NCBI GenBank assembly: GCA_036381435.1
Contig: DASVCW010000043.1
Coordinates: forward strand, 124,001 to 188,000
Source of the DNA: Fodinibius sp036381435
GTDB taxonomy: Bacteria; Bacteroidota; Rhodothermia; Balneolales; Balneolaceae
Length of the DNA stretch: 64,000 nt
Direction of reading: 5' to 3'
Below are positions 51,966-60,108 of this stretch, piece after piece. The notes beneath the pieces were generated by a model, which saw nothing but the letters and a program-made list of their open reading frames with translations, did no database searches and was not told the origin of the DNA. Made by a program: the position numbers and the translations under genes. Positions within the stretch are counted from its first letter, which is position 1. Every line of letters begins with the position of its first letter.

Positions 51966-52724
51966 ATGAGTTTTAAGCAATTTGTATATATCCTCTTTGG
52001 CCTGCTATTCATATCAGGATGCTATATTTTCCAAAAATCTTCGGGCGACTTTCCAAAACCGGAAATGGTGCTCATAAAAGGTGGCACCTTTAAAATGGGT
52101 GATATATACAAAGGCAGGAACTCTGATGCTCTTCCGGTTCATTCAGTAACACTTCCGGATTTTGAAATAGGCAAGTATGAAGTTACCTACCGGCAGTATG
52201 ATGCTTTTGCCCGGCGTACAGGCCGTACCCTTCCCCCCGCAGATTCACTTGGAAGAGGTAATCGTGCTGTTGTTTATGTTGATTGGAAAAATGCCGGGGC
52301 TTTCTGCCGGTTTCATGGCTGGCGTTTGCCAACCGAACAGGAGTGGGAATATGCAGCTCGCAGCGGAGGCAAAAAAGTAAAATTTGCGGGTACCAATAGC
52401 ATTGATAGCCTTCATATTTATGCATTCATAAAAAGCAATAGTGCTCCCCATTCTTTTCAGGTAGGACTCAAAAAGCCAAACGCTGCGGGACTCTATGATA
52501 TGAGTGGCAATGTGCTTGAATGGATTGGAGCCTATTACCAGTTTTATCCCGAAGAAGGTGAAAAACCAAAATGGAATGATATGGGTCAACCGGGCGTACG
52601 TATTTTACGGGGAGGAAGCTTTAGAGAACCTGCTAACATAGCCACGACTTACTGGCGTGTGGGTATGCTTATGGATGCCAGAGCTCATGATGTAGGTTTC
52701 CGGTGTGTTGATCCTCTGGAATAG
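51966..52724 (+). CDS. FGE/SUMF1-like lipoprotein
   Basis: This 252-residue protein has a lipobox (LLFISGC, Cys19) and a formylglycine-generating-enzyme-like domain (about 35-250). Typical motifs are MVLIKGGTFKMGD, EIGKYEVTYRQY, RLPTEQEWEYAAR, DMSGNVLEW and ILRGGSF. The cysteine pair of true sulfatase-activating enzymes is absent near RGGSFREPANIA, so it is probably not catalytic in that sense. GldJ/GldK of the gliding machinery share this fold and are lipoproteins, but this one is shorter. Role unknown; lipid-anchored envelope location expected. Confidence 0.85.
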   Translation: MSFKQFVYILFGLLFISGCYIFQKSSGDFPKPEMVLIKGGTFKMGDIYKGRNSDALPVHSVTLPDFEIGKYEVTYRQYDAFARRTGRTLPPADSLGRGNRAVVYVDWKNAGAFCRFHGWRLPTEQEWEYAARSGGKKVKFAGTNSIDSLHIYAFIKSNSAPHSFQVGLKKPNAAGLYDMSGNVLEWIGAYYQFYPEEGEKPKWNDMGQPGVRILRGGSFREPANIATTYWRVGMLMDARAHDVGFRCVDPLE

Positions 52725-52768
52725 CAAGAAGTTGAAAATCTTTCAAAAATGAAAAGTAAACCTATCAA

Positions 52769-52940
52769 TCCCCGGCCCCCTTCGCTAAGGGGGAGATTAA
52801 ACCCAAACCAAAATTATGCTCAAAGTTGTTTACAAAAGTTGCTGAAAAGAGTTTAGGTTCAGAAACTTAAAACGGCAAGGAAAAAGTCCCCCTTGCGCCG
52901 TAGGCATCCCTTCGGGAGAGAAGGGGGATTTAGGGGGACT
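52769..52940. repeat. CCCCCTTCG-rich repeat between convergent genes
   Basis: The left end has AATCCCC and a CCCCCTTCGCTAAGGGGG hairpin (52776-52793). The right end has AAAGTCCCCCTTG (near 52888) and AAGGGGGATTTAGGGGGACT (52921-52940). It shares wording with the inverted-repeat elements at 17941-18114 and 54365-54508. No gene. Confidence 0.6.
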
Positions 52941-52952
52941 GGAAAACTGGTT

Positions 52953-52986
52953 AGCTTTAGGAAGCTTTCTAAAGTTTCCTAAAGCT
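52953..52986. repeat. Hairpin AGCTTTAGGAA type
   Basis: AGCTTTAGGAA (52953-52963) pairs with TTCCTAAAGCT (52976-52986). Its core resembles the terminator at 60065-60103, but no T-run follows on either strand. It lies just before the acyl-CoA dehydrogenase stop. Confidence 0.6.
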
Positions 52987-52996
52987 TTGCCAATAC

Positions 52997-54160
52997 TTAC
53001 TTCAGCAACAACTTTGAAATCGTATTCAGCTGCATATTCGAAGTTCCCTCATAAATCTGACCGATTTTAGCATCCCTCCAAAACTTTTCAACAGGATATT
53101 CTTTTACATAGCCATAGCCACCGAAAAGATTTACCGCTTGCGAACTAACCCGTTCAGCCACCTCAGAAGCATGAAGCTTAGCCATCGCCGCCTCTTTCAA
53201 AAAGCTTTCACCATTTTCTTTGAGCCGTGCTGAATTATAAACCAGCAAACGTGCTGTTTCAATATCAGTCGCCATTCTTGCCAGTTGAAACTGTACTCCC
53301 TGAAAATCAGAAATGCTTTTACTAAACTGCTTGCGCTCCTTCGTATATTCTACAGCGGCATCAAGTGCGCCTTGCGCGATACCGATCATTTGAGCGCCAA
53401 TCCCAATTCGTCCTTCATTCAGCGTTTCAATCGCTACTTTATATCCTTTCCCCACCTCACCCAGCACGTTTTCTTTGGGCACTTTACAATTTTCAAGCAG
53501 GATTTCACAGGTTGAACTGGCACGAATGCCAAGCTTGTTTTCCTTCTTGGAAACCGAAAATCCTTCAAGATCACGCTCCACAACAAAAGCGGTAATGCCT
53601 TTATACCCCTCATCAGGATTGATATTCGCAAATACCAGGAAAATATCGGCTTCATTTGCATTAGTAATCCACAGTTTGGAGCCGTTCAGAACAAAATGAT
53701 CGTCTTCTTCTGTGGCCGTTGCTTTCAATGCAAAAGCATCACTTCCCGAACCCGCTTCCGAGAGACAATAGGCACCTACTTTTTCGGATGCCAGCTGCGG
53801 CAAATATCGTTCTTTAACATCATCACTGCCCCAGTTTAGCACCGCATTATTTACCAGCGTATTTTGCACATCCATAAAAACACCGACCGAAGCATCAACG
53901 CGGGAAATCTGCTCTATCGCAACGATGGACATAAAGAATGAACCGCCTCCTCCTCCAAATTTTTCGGGAATCTCAATCCCCATCAGTCCCATTTCAAAAC
54001 ACTGACGAACGATATCAGGATCAAGTTTCGCGGCTTCTTCCATCTCATTCACCTTCGGCTTAATGATGCTTTCGGCAAAATCTTTGGCCGCATTTTTTAG
54101 CATTTTTTCATCTTCGGTCAACATAGTTAACGCGGGCATTTGCTGATCTACATGTTCCAT
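52997..54160 (-). CDS. Acyl-CoA dehydrogenase (short/branched-chain type)
   Basis: The 387-residue flavoenzyme makes the first oxidation of acyl-CoA to enoyl-CoA, passing electrons to electron-transfer flavoprotein. The FAD/substrate motif YCLSEAGSGSDAFALK and the C-terminal QIYEGTSNMQLNTISK with the catalytic glutamate are intact. Length and the glutamate position (next to the C-terminus) fit short- or branched-chain enzymes. It is divergent from mutA, suggesting a link to propionyl-CoA or branched amino-acid breakdown. Exact chain preference is not readable. Confidence 0.92.
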   Translation of the reverse strand: MEHVDQQMPALTMLTEDEKMLKNAAKDFAESIIKPKVNEMEEAAKLDPDIVRQCFEMGLMGIEIPEKFGGGGGSFFMSIVAIEQISRVDASVGVFMDVQNTLVNNAVLNWGSDDVKERYLPQLASEKVGAYCLSEAGSGSDAFALKATATEEDDHFVLNGSKLWITNANEADIFLVFANINPDEGYKGITAFVVERDLEGFSVSKKENKLGIRASSTCEILLENCKVPKENVLGEVGKGYKVAIETLNEGRIGIGAQMIGIAQGALDAAVEYTKERKQFSKSISDFQGVQFQLARMATDIETARLLVYNSARLKENGESFLKEAAMAKLHASEVAERVSSQAVNLFGGYGYVKEYPVEKFWRDAKIGQIYEGTSNMQLNTISKLLLK

Positions 54161-54364
54161 AGAATAGATTATCTAAGTTCCTAAGTTTGAAAAATTCGTC
54201 TAAATATAGGAATTACTCATTAAAAATGAGTGAAGAATATTATGGATACACTCGTACCGTCGCTCTGCGGCGGAACAAAGGGCAGGCGCTCTGTGTCCTT
54301 TTAAAATTAGAAGGTCACAAGTTACCCGAACCTCCGGCAGTATTAAAAAGCCCTGCTTTCATCG

Positions 54365-54508
54365 ACCCCTAAATCCCCTAAAAGGGACTTTATTCCAGTT
54401 GATTTTTCCTTATCAACTCCTAACATAAATTATATCAATTTTAATTTTTAGTTGGCTGATCTTCTATAAAATAGCTTGACGAAAGTCCCCTTTAGAGGAT
54501 TTAGGGGT
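54365..54508. repeat. 144-base element with 27-bp terminal inverted repeats
   Basis: The left end 54365-54391 (ACCCCTAAATCCCC...GGGACTTT) matches the complement of the right end 54482-54508 at 25 of 27 positions. The AT-rich middle has no ORF. No target-site duplication is obvious. It looks like a miniature inverted-repeat element in the acyl-CoA dehydrogenase/mutA divergent gap (54161-54596); the remainder of that gap holds their promoters and no visible gene. Confidence 0.75.
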
Positions 54509-54596
54509 ATGAAAAACGGAAACACCTGTCAATCCGTTAGCAAAGTAACCTTAAGCTCATTATTTTAAGAAGCTTCAAATTGATTACAATTTTATT

Positions 54597-56609
54597 ATGA
54601 GCGATTCAAAAACGACCCAAAAAAACCTTTTCACTGAATTTCCACCTGTTTCTACCGAAGAATGGGAAAAAGTTATTGCCAAAGATTTAAAAGGAGCCGG
54701 TTATAAAACCAAACTCCGCTGGCAAACGGGTGAAGGAATTAGTCCGCTGCCATTTTACCGCCATGAAGATACAGATCAGCGACCACCATTAAAGCAATAC
54801 ACATCGGATAACTCGTGGCAAATCCGTGAAACTATTTTTGAGCAGGACATTGAAGCGGCGAATAAAGCGTCTTTACGCGCTCTAAATAATGGCACTCAAA
54901 GCCTTGAATTTAGACTAAAAGTATTCCCCACCGAAGGTATGCTGGGTGGTGATCTGGAAGGGACTTCCATTCAAAGCCAGGAAGATGTTGGGCGGCTGTT
55001 GCAAAATATTTCACTCGAAAAAACGTCCATTCATTTTGATGCGGGAATGGCTTCCCCCGCTTTGTTTGCGATGTTGTGGAATGAAGTTCAGGCTCAAAAC
55101 CTGAATCCCGAGAAAGTTCAGTCCACTTTTTCGTATGATCCGTTCTCATTCATTCTTCAAAAGGGTCAGCTTCCCAAAGATGTCAAAGCTTTTCAAAAAG
55201 ACATCATCCAAATGACTGGTTTTACCGTTCAGAATTTGCCCGGCGTACGTCCGTTTTGCGTTGATGCCCGAACTTTTCATAACAGCGGAGCTACGATTGT
55301 TCAGGAACTCGGTTTTGTGCTGGCTTCAGCTTCGGAGTATCTCGATCTTCTCACGGATGAAGGCTTTGATGCAGCAGAAGCAGCTAATCAAATCCATTTT
55401 AAATTCTCCATTGGTTCGAATTACTTCCTCGAAATCGCCAAATTTCGCGCCATTCGATTATTATGGCAAAACTTGGTTAAAGCTTTTGGCGGTGACGAGG
55501 AAAAGGTTCAGCCTTACATTCATGGCGAAACTTCACGGTGGAATAAAACGCTTTACGACCCCTACACGAATATGCTTCGGACTACCACTGAAGGCATGTC
55601 CGCCGCCATTGCGGGCTGCGATTCCATCACCGTACTTCCTTTTGATGAAACTTTCCGGCATCCCGATGATTTTTCCGAACGTATTGCCCGTAATTCACAA
55701 GTCATTCTCAGCGAAGAGGCTTACTTTGATAAAGTGGCCGACCCCGCGGCAGGTTCTTATTACATCGAGCAGCTTACCAGTGATATGGCGCGGGAAGCAT
55801 GGCAATTTTTTCAGGAAGTGGAAAAAGCGGGTGGAATGCTTAAAGCAACCAGGGACCGTTTTGTACAGGCAGCAATTGAAGAATCTCAGCAAAAACGTGA
55901 TCAAGCTATCGCAAGGAGGGGACGCGTTTTTGTGGGAACGAATAAATATCCGAATCCGGAAGATGAGATGGCTGAGAAATTTCAGCCCGGACAAGCCATC
56001 ATTTCCCTGAAAGAATCCGAATTGAAATCGAATATTAAGATTGAAAGCTTTATCCCCGGGCTGGCCAAAGCACTTGCTGACGGTGCCAAACTTGGAGACC
56101 TGCTTTCTTACCTGTTTGATACCGGCAAAGAAAATATTCGTCCGCTTGAATTCTATCGCGGCACTCAGGCTTTTGATGAACTGCGAATGGCTACAGAAAA
56201 GCATGAAACAACGCCAAAAGTGCTATGCCTGCCGATGGGAAATCCCCGAATGCGAAAAGCCCGTTCCGCTTTTGCGGGTAACTTTTTTGGAAGCGTGGGT
56301 TATGAAATTGAAAACCCCATTGGATTTGAATCGGTTGAAGAAGCCGCCAAAACCGCCGGAAATCAATCTCCCGATGTTGTCGTAATTTGCGGTTCAGATG
56401 AAGAATATGAAGAGCTGGTTCCGGCTGTTTGTGATGAACTCAATAAGCTTAAAAATCGACCTTTGGTCGTTTTAGCGGGTAATCCCAGAGAAAATGAGGC
56501 GGCTTTCCGCAAAGCCGGGATTGATGAATTTATCCATGCAAAGAGCAACGCATTAGAGACTTTAAAGTATTTTCAAACAAAACTTGGTATAATTAAAAAT
56601 GATGAATGA
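54597..56609 (+). CDS. mutA: Methylmalonyl-CoA mutase small subunit
   Basis: The 670-residue beta subunit has the mutase TIM-barrel domain and a degenerate B12-binding fold lacking the DxHxxG cobalamin motif, as usual for the non-catalytic subunit. Conserved text includes DPAAGSYYIEQLTSDMA and YDPYTNMLRTTTEGM. It pairs with MutB to interconvert (R)-methylmalonyl-CoA and succinyl-CoA. mutB starts 56 bases later; that gap is an AT-rich inverted repeat whose left arm includes the mutA stop codon. Confidence 0.93.
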   Translation: MSDSKTTQKNLFTEFPPVSTEEWEKVIAKDLKGAGYKTKLRWQTGEGISPLPFYRHEDTDQRPPLKQYTSDNSWQIRETIFEQDIEAANKASLRALNNGTQSLEFRLKVFPTEGMLGGDLEGTSIQSQEDVGRLLQNISLEKTSIHFDAGMASPALFAMLWNEVQAQNLNPEKVQSTFSYDPFSFILQKGQLPKDVKAFQKDIIQMTGFTVQNLPGVRPFCVDARTFHNSGATIVQELGFVLASASEYLDLLTDEGFDAAEAANQIHFKFSIGSNYFLEIAKFRAIRLLWQNLVKAFGGDEEKVQPYIHGETSRWNKTLYDPYTNMLRTTTEGMSAAIAGCDSITVLPFDETFRHPDDFSERIARNSQVILSEEAYFDKVADPAAGSYYIEQLTSDMAREAWQFFQEVEKAGGMLKATRDRFVQAAIEESQQKRDQAIARRGRVFVGTNKYPNPEDEMAEKFQPGQAIISLKESELKSNIKIESFIPGLAKALADGAKLGDLLSYLFDTGKENIRPLEFYRGTQAFDELRMATEKHETTPKVLCLPMGNPRMRKARSAFAGNFFGSVGYEIENPIGFESVEEAAKTAGNQSPDVVVICGSDEEYEELVPAVCDELNKLKNRPLVVLAGNPRENEAAFRKAGIDEFIHAKSNALETLKYFQTKLGIIKNDE

Positions 56610-56645
56610 AAAATTAAAATTATACCCGATTTTTAATTTTTCATT
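56605..56645. repeat. AT-rich inverted repeat at the mutA stop
   Basis: AATGAAAAATTAAAA (56605-56619) faces TTTTTAATTTTTCATT (56630-56645). The mutA stop codon (56607-56609) is in the left arm, and mutB begins 20 bases after the right arm. Confidence 0.65.
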
Positions 56646-56665
56646 CTTAATTCTTCATTGAAATA

Positions 56666-58801
56666 ATGAGACCTGATTTTTCTAAAATAGCATTTAACCC
56701 CAATCATTCTTCGAATCATTCAATTAGAAATGGCAAATCGTGGCAAACACCGGAGCAAATTTCGGTCAAATCACATTTCAATGCGTCTGATATCGAAGAA
56801 CTGGAGCATCTGGATTATGCAGCCGGAATTCCCCCTTATTTGAGAGGACCGTATTCCACGATGTATGCCGTTCGTCCATGGACGATTCGTCAATATGCCG
56901 GATTTTCAACTGCAGAAGAATCAAACGCTTTCTATCGTCGAAATCTGGCACAGGGACAAAAAGGGCTTTCTGTAGCCTTCGATCTGGCTACTCACCGTGG
57001 TTATGATTCCGATCACCCCCGTGTTTCGGGTGATGTCGGCAAAGCAGGCGTTGCCATCGATTCTGTTCTCGATATGAAAGTGCTGTTCAACCAGATTCCG
57101 TTGAGTGAAATGTCCGTCTCCATGACCATGAACGGAGCTGTTGTTCCCATCATGGCCTTTTATATTGTTACTGCCGAAGAACAGGGCGTTTCCCATGAGC
57201 AGCTCAGCGGAACCATTCAGAATGATATTCTCAAGGAATTCATGGTGCGTAATACATATATCTATCCTCCCAAGCCTTCTATGCGCATCATCGGTGATAT
57301 TTTTGAATATACTTCAAAGAATATGCCGAAATTCAACTCGATCAGCGTGAGCGGCTATCATATGCAGGAGGCAGGGGCTACGAATGATATTGAGCTTGCA
57401 TATACGCTGGCAGACGGGCTCGAATATCTGCGGACGGGAATCAATGCGGGGCTTGATATTGATGAATTCGCACCCCGTATCTCCTTTTTCTGGGCTACGG
57501 GAATGAATCACTTTATGGAGATTGCCAAAATGCGTGCCGCGCGAATGCTTTGGGCGAAATTGGTGAAGCAGTTCAACCCGCAAAATCCTAAATCGATGTC
57601 CCTTCGTACGCATTGTCAAACTTCCGGATGGAGCCTTACTGAACAGGATCCCTACAATAACATAGCCCGAACAACGATTGAAGCAATGGCTGCCGCGCTG
57701 GGACATACCCAATCACTTCACACCAACGCCCTGGATGAAGCCATCGCTCTGCCAACTGATTTTTCGGCCCGCATTGCCCGAAATACTCAGCTTTATTTGC
57801 AGGAGGAAACCGGTATCACCAAAGCAGTTGATCCCTGGGCGGGCTCGTATTATGTGGAGTATCTGACCGACCAAATTGCTCATCGAGCATGGGAGTTGAT
57901 TGAAGAAGTAGAAGATTTGGGCGGCATGACTAAAGCTATAGAATCGGGACTGCCTAAAATGCGGATTGAAGAAGCGGCTGCCCGAAAACAGGCGCGGATC
58001 GACTCCGGTCAAGATACTATTGTTGGCATCAACAAATATAGACTTGACAAAGAAGCCCCAATTGATATTCTTGAAGTAGATAATGCCAAAGTGCGAAATG
58101 CTCAGATTGAACGGCTTGAGAAATTACGGGCTGAACGAAATGAAGATGAGGTCACCTCAGCACTGGAAAGCATCACTAAAGCGGCCGATTCTGGTGATGG
58201 AAATCTCTTGGAAGTGGCCGTTGAAGCGGCGCGAAAGCGGGCAACACTCGGGGAAATATCCGATGCGATGGAAAAAGCTTTCGGGCGATATAAAGCAACC
58301 GTAAAATCAATATCAGGCGTGTATTCTTCAGAAATCGATAAAGACAGCAGTTTTAAAAAAGCTCAGGAACTGGCTGATGAATTTGCCGAACTTGCGGGAA
58401 GACGTCCGCGAATTATGGTCGCCAAAATGGGTCAGGACGGGCATGACCGCGGTGCTAAAGTAATCTCAACCAGCTTCGCCGACCTTGGCTTTGATGTGGA
58501 TATTGGCCCGCTCTTTCAAATGCCGGAAGAAGCGGCACGTCAGGCAGCAGAAAATGATGTACACATTCTGGGTGTTTCAAGCCTTGCGGCAGGACACAAA
58601 ACACTGGTGCCGCAGGTGCTCGATGAACTGGAGAAATTAGGCCGGGATGACATCATGGTGATTGTGGGCGGAGTAATTCCGCAGCAGGATTATCAATTTC
58701 TATATGATAAAGGTGTGGTAGGAATCTTCGGTCCGGGAACGGTAATTTCGGCAGCTGCCCGACAGATTTTGGAGATTCTGATTGATGGGAAGAAAATGTA
58801 G
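56666..58801 (+). CDS. mutB: Methylmalonyl-CoA mutase large (catalytic) subunit
   Basis: The 711-residue catalytic subunit contains the TIM barrel (FDLATHRGYDSDHPRV, SGYHMQEAGATNDIE) and a C-terminal cobalamin-binding domain with DGHDRG (about 592-597) carrying the histidine that coordinates cobalt. It converts methylmalonyl-CoA to succinyl-CoA for the TCA cycle, or the reverse. The TAG stop is the start of a dispersed repeat. meaB follows at 58970. No methylmalonyl-CoA epimerase or propionyl-CoA carboxylase is in the window. Confidence 0.97.
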   Translation: MRPDFSKIAFNPNHSSNHSIRNGKSWQTPEQISVKSHFNASDIEELEHLDYAAGIPPYLRGPYSTMYAVRPWTIRQYAGFSTAEESNAFYRRNLAQGQKGLSVAFDLATHRGYDSDHPRVSGDVGKAGVAIDSVLDMKVLFNQIPLSEMSVSMTMNGAVVPIMAFYIVTAEEQGVSHEQLSGTIQNDILKEFMVRNTYIYPPKPSMRIIGDIFEYTSKNMPKFNSISVSGYHMQEAGATNDIELAYTLADGLEYLRTGINAGLDIDEFAPRISFFWATGMNHFMEIAKMRAARMLWAKLVKQFNPQNPKSMSLRTHCQTSGWSLTEQDPYNNIARTTIEAMAAALGHTQSLHTNALDEAIALPTDFSARIARNTQLYLQEETGITKAVDPWAGSYYVEYLTDQIAHRAWELIEEVEDLGGMTKAIESGLPKMRIEEAAARKQARIDSGQDTIVGINKYRLDKEAPIDILEVDNAKVRNAQIERLEKLRAERNEDEVTSALESITKAADSGDGNLLEVAVEAARKRATLGEISDAMEKAFGRYKATVKSISGVYSSEIDKDSSFKKAQELADEFAELAGRRPRIMVAKMGQDGHDRGAKVISTSFADLGFDVDIGPLFQMPEEAARQAAENDVHILGVSSLAAGHKTLVPQVLDELEKLGRDDIMVIVGGVIPQQDYQFLYDKGVVGIFGPGTVISAAARQILEILIDGKKM

Positions 58802-58967
58802 GACGGCATCTTGCCCGTCAAACAGACAGTTTTTGTAAATGTAAGATGGGTTGCTAACCCGTCAATAAAAGACCTTAATAAGAGGCTATATGAAAATTAA
58901 GTTTAGGTTTTTTGATAAAGTAAATGGAATCAAGGTTTAAAAGTGTCGGGTTAGCAACCCGACCTAC
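58798..58967. repeat. Hairpin repeat filling the mutB-meaB gap
   Basis: Three related units occur. GTAGGACGGCATCTTGCCCG (58798-58817) includes the mutB stop. GTAAGATGGGTTGCTAACCC (58841-58860) follows. An inverted unit GTCGGGTT-AGC-AACCCGAC plus CTAC (58945-58967) ends 2 bases before the meaB ATG. The last resembles the 13673-13695 hairpin with a different inner word. Confidence 0.75.
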
Positions 58968-58969
58968 AT

Positions 58970-60061
58970 ATGTCTGATAAAAAACAAAATAACGACTCCT
59001 CCCTCTCGGTAAAAAAAGGTGTGGAACAGGCCAATTCCATTAATACCAAAGGACTAGATCGCTTTAAAAATCGCGGCAAACCTTTGTCTCTCCAAAATTA
59101 TGTGGAAGGCATCAAAAATGGAGATCGTACTGTTCTCAGTCAGGCCATTACGCTGGTTGAAAGTACAAAAGCCGAACACCGGGAAATGGCGCAAGATATT
59201 ATTGATGCATGCTTGCCGGATGCGGGAAACTCAATCCGGATTGGTATTACCGGAGTACCAGGTGTAGGAAAGAGCACCTTTATTGAAGCTCTTGGAAATT
59301 ACATCATTAAAAAGGGACATAAGTTAGCAGTTTTGGCTATCGATCCCAGCAGCAGCCGGTCCAAGGGTAGCATTTTGGGTGATAAAACCCGCATGGAAAC
59401 GCTTTCTATGAGTGACCAGGCCTTTATTCGTCCTTCGCCCACAGGTGGCTCACTGGGGGGAGTAGCTCGAAAAACGCGCGAAACCATCTATCTTTGCGAA
59501 GCTGCGGGGTATGATACTATTTTTATTGAAACAGTGGGTGTGGGACAATCGGAAACAGCAGTTCACTCAATGGTTGATTTCTTTCTGCTGCTGATGCTGG
59601 CCGGAGCCGGGGATGAATTGCAGGGCATCAAGCGGGGAATTATGGAGATGGCTGATGCTATCACTATTAATAAAACGGATAGCACTGATTCAAATAAAGT
59701 GAATCAAGCTTTGCGTGAGTATAAAAACGCTTTGCATCTGTATCCGGAGACGGAATCGGGCTGGAAGCCGAAGGTAACTACCTGTTCAGCTTTTACAGAA
59801 AAGGGTATTCCGGAAATATGGGAACTGATTCAGGATTATATCACCCAAACAAAAGAAAACGGTTATTTTGAAAACCAAAGAAATCGCCAGGCTAAGTACT
59901 GGATGTACGATTCTATTACCGGTGAACTTACCGACCGTTTTTATAATAATCCGGCTGTCAGAAAAAGGAAAGAAGAAATTGAACAGAAGGTTTTAAAAGG
60001 AAAATTAAGTTCATTCAAAGCAGCTCGCCAATTACTGGATTTATATTTTGATTCACTCTAA
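58970..60061 (+). CDS. meaB: MeaB/ArgK-type GTPase chaperone of methylmalonyl-CoA mutase
   Basis: The 363-residue G3E GTPase has Walker A GVPGVGKS (95-102), a DPSSSRSKGSILGD segment, ETVGVGQSE and the base-recognition NKTD. It protects and reloads the B12 cofactor of MutB using GTP. It lies 168 bases after mutB on the same strand, and its upstream region is wholly a dispersed hairpin repeat, so the ribosome must bind repeat-derived RNA or a start context without Shine-Dalgarno. A strong terminator follows. Confidence 0.96.
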   Translation: MSDKKQNNDSSLSVKKGVEQANSINTKGLDRFKNRGKPLSLQNYVEGIKNGDRTVLSQAITLVESTKAEHREMAQDIIDACLPDAGNSIRIGITGVPGVGKSTFIEALGNYIIKKGHKLAVLAIDPSSSRSKGSILGDKTRMETLSMSDQAFIRPSPTGGSLGGVARKTRETIYLCEAAGYDTIFIETVGVGQSETAVHSMVDFFLLLMLAGAGDELQGIKRGIMEMADAITINKTDSTDSNKVNQALREYKNALHLYPETESGWKPKVTTCSAFTEKGIPEIWELIQDYITQTKENGYFENQRNRQAKYWMYDSITGELTDRFYNNPAVRKRKEEIEQKVLKGKLSSFKAARQLLDLYFDSL

Positions 60062-60064
60062 ACC

Positions 60065-60103
60065 AGCTTTAGTAAACTTTCAAAAGTTTACTAAAGCTTT
60101 TTT
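60065..60103 (+). terminator. Terminator after meaB
   Basis: AGCTTTAGTAAACTT (60065-60079) pairs perfectly with AAGTTTACTAAAGCT (60084-60098), followed by six T. It also separates the convergent glpD gene. Confidence 0.9.
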
Positions 60104-60108
60104 AAAGA

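Noticed and set aside
51966..52724. EgtB or sulfatase-activating enzyme
   Set aside because: It is a lipoprotein lacking the DinB-like half of EgtB and the catalytic cysteine pair of FGE.
54187..54372. 61-residue frame upstream of mutA
   Set aside because: Its end runs into the inverted-repeat element and it lacks any recognisable feature.
55261..56010. 249-residue second frame inside mutA
   Set aside because: Overlaps a conserved mutase domain in another frame; composition is not protein-like.
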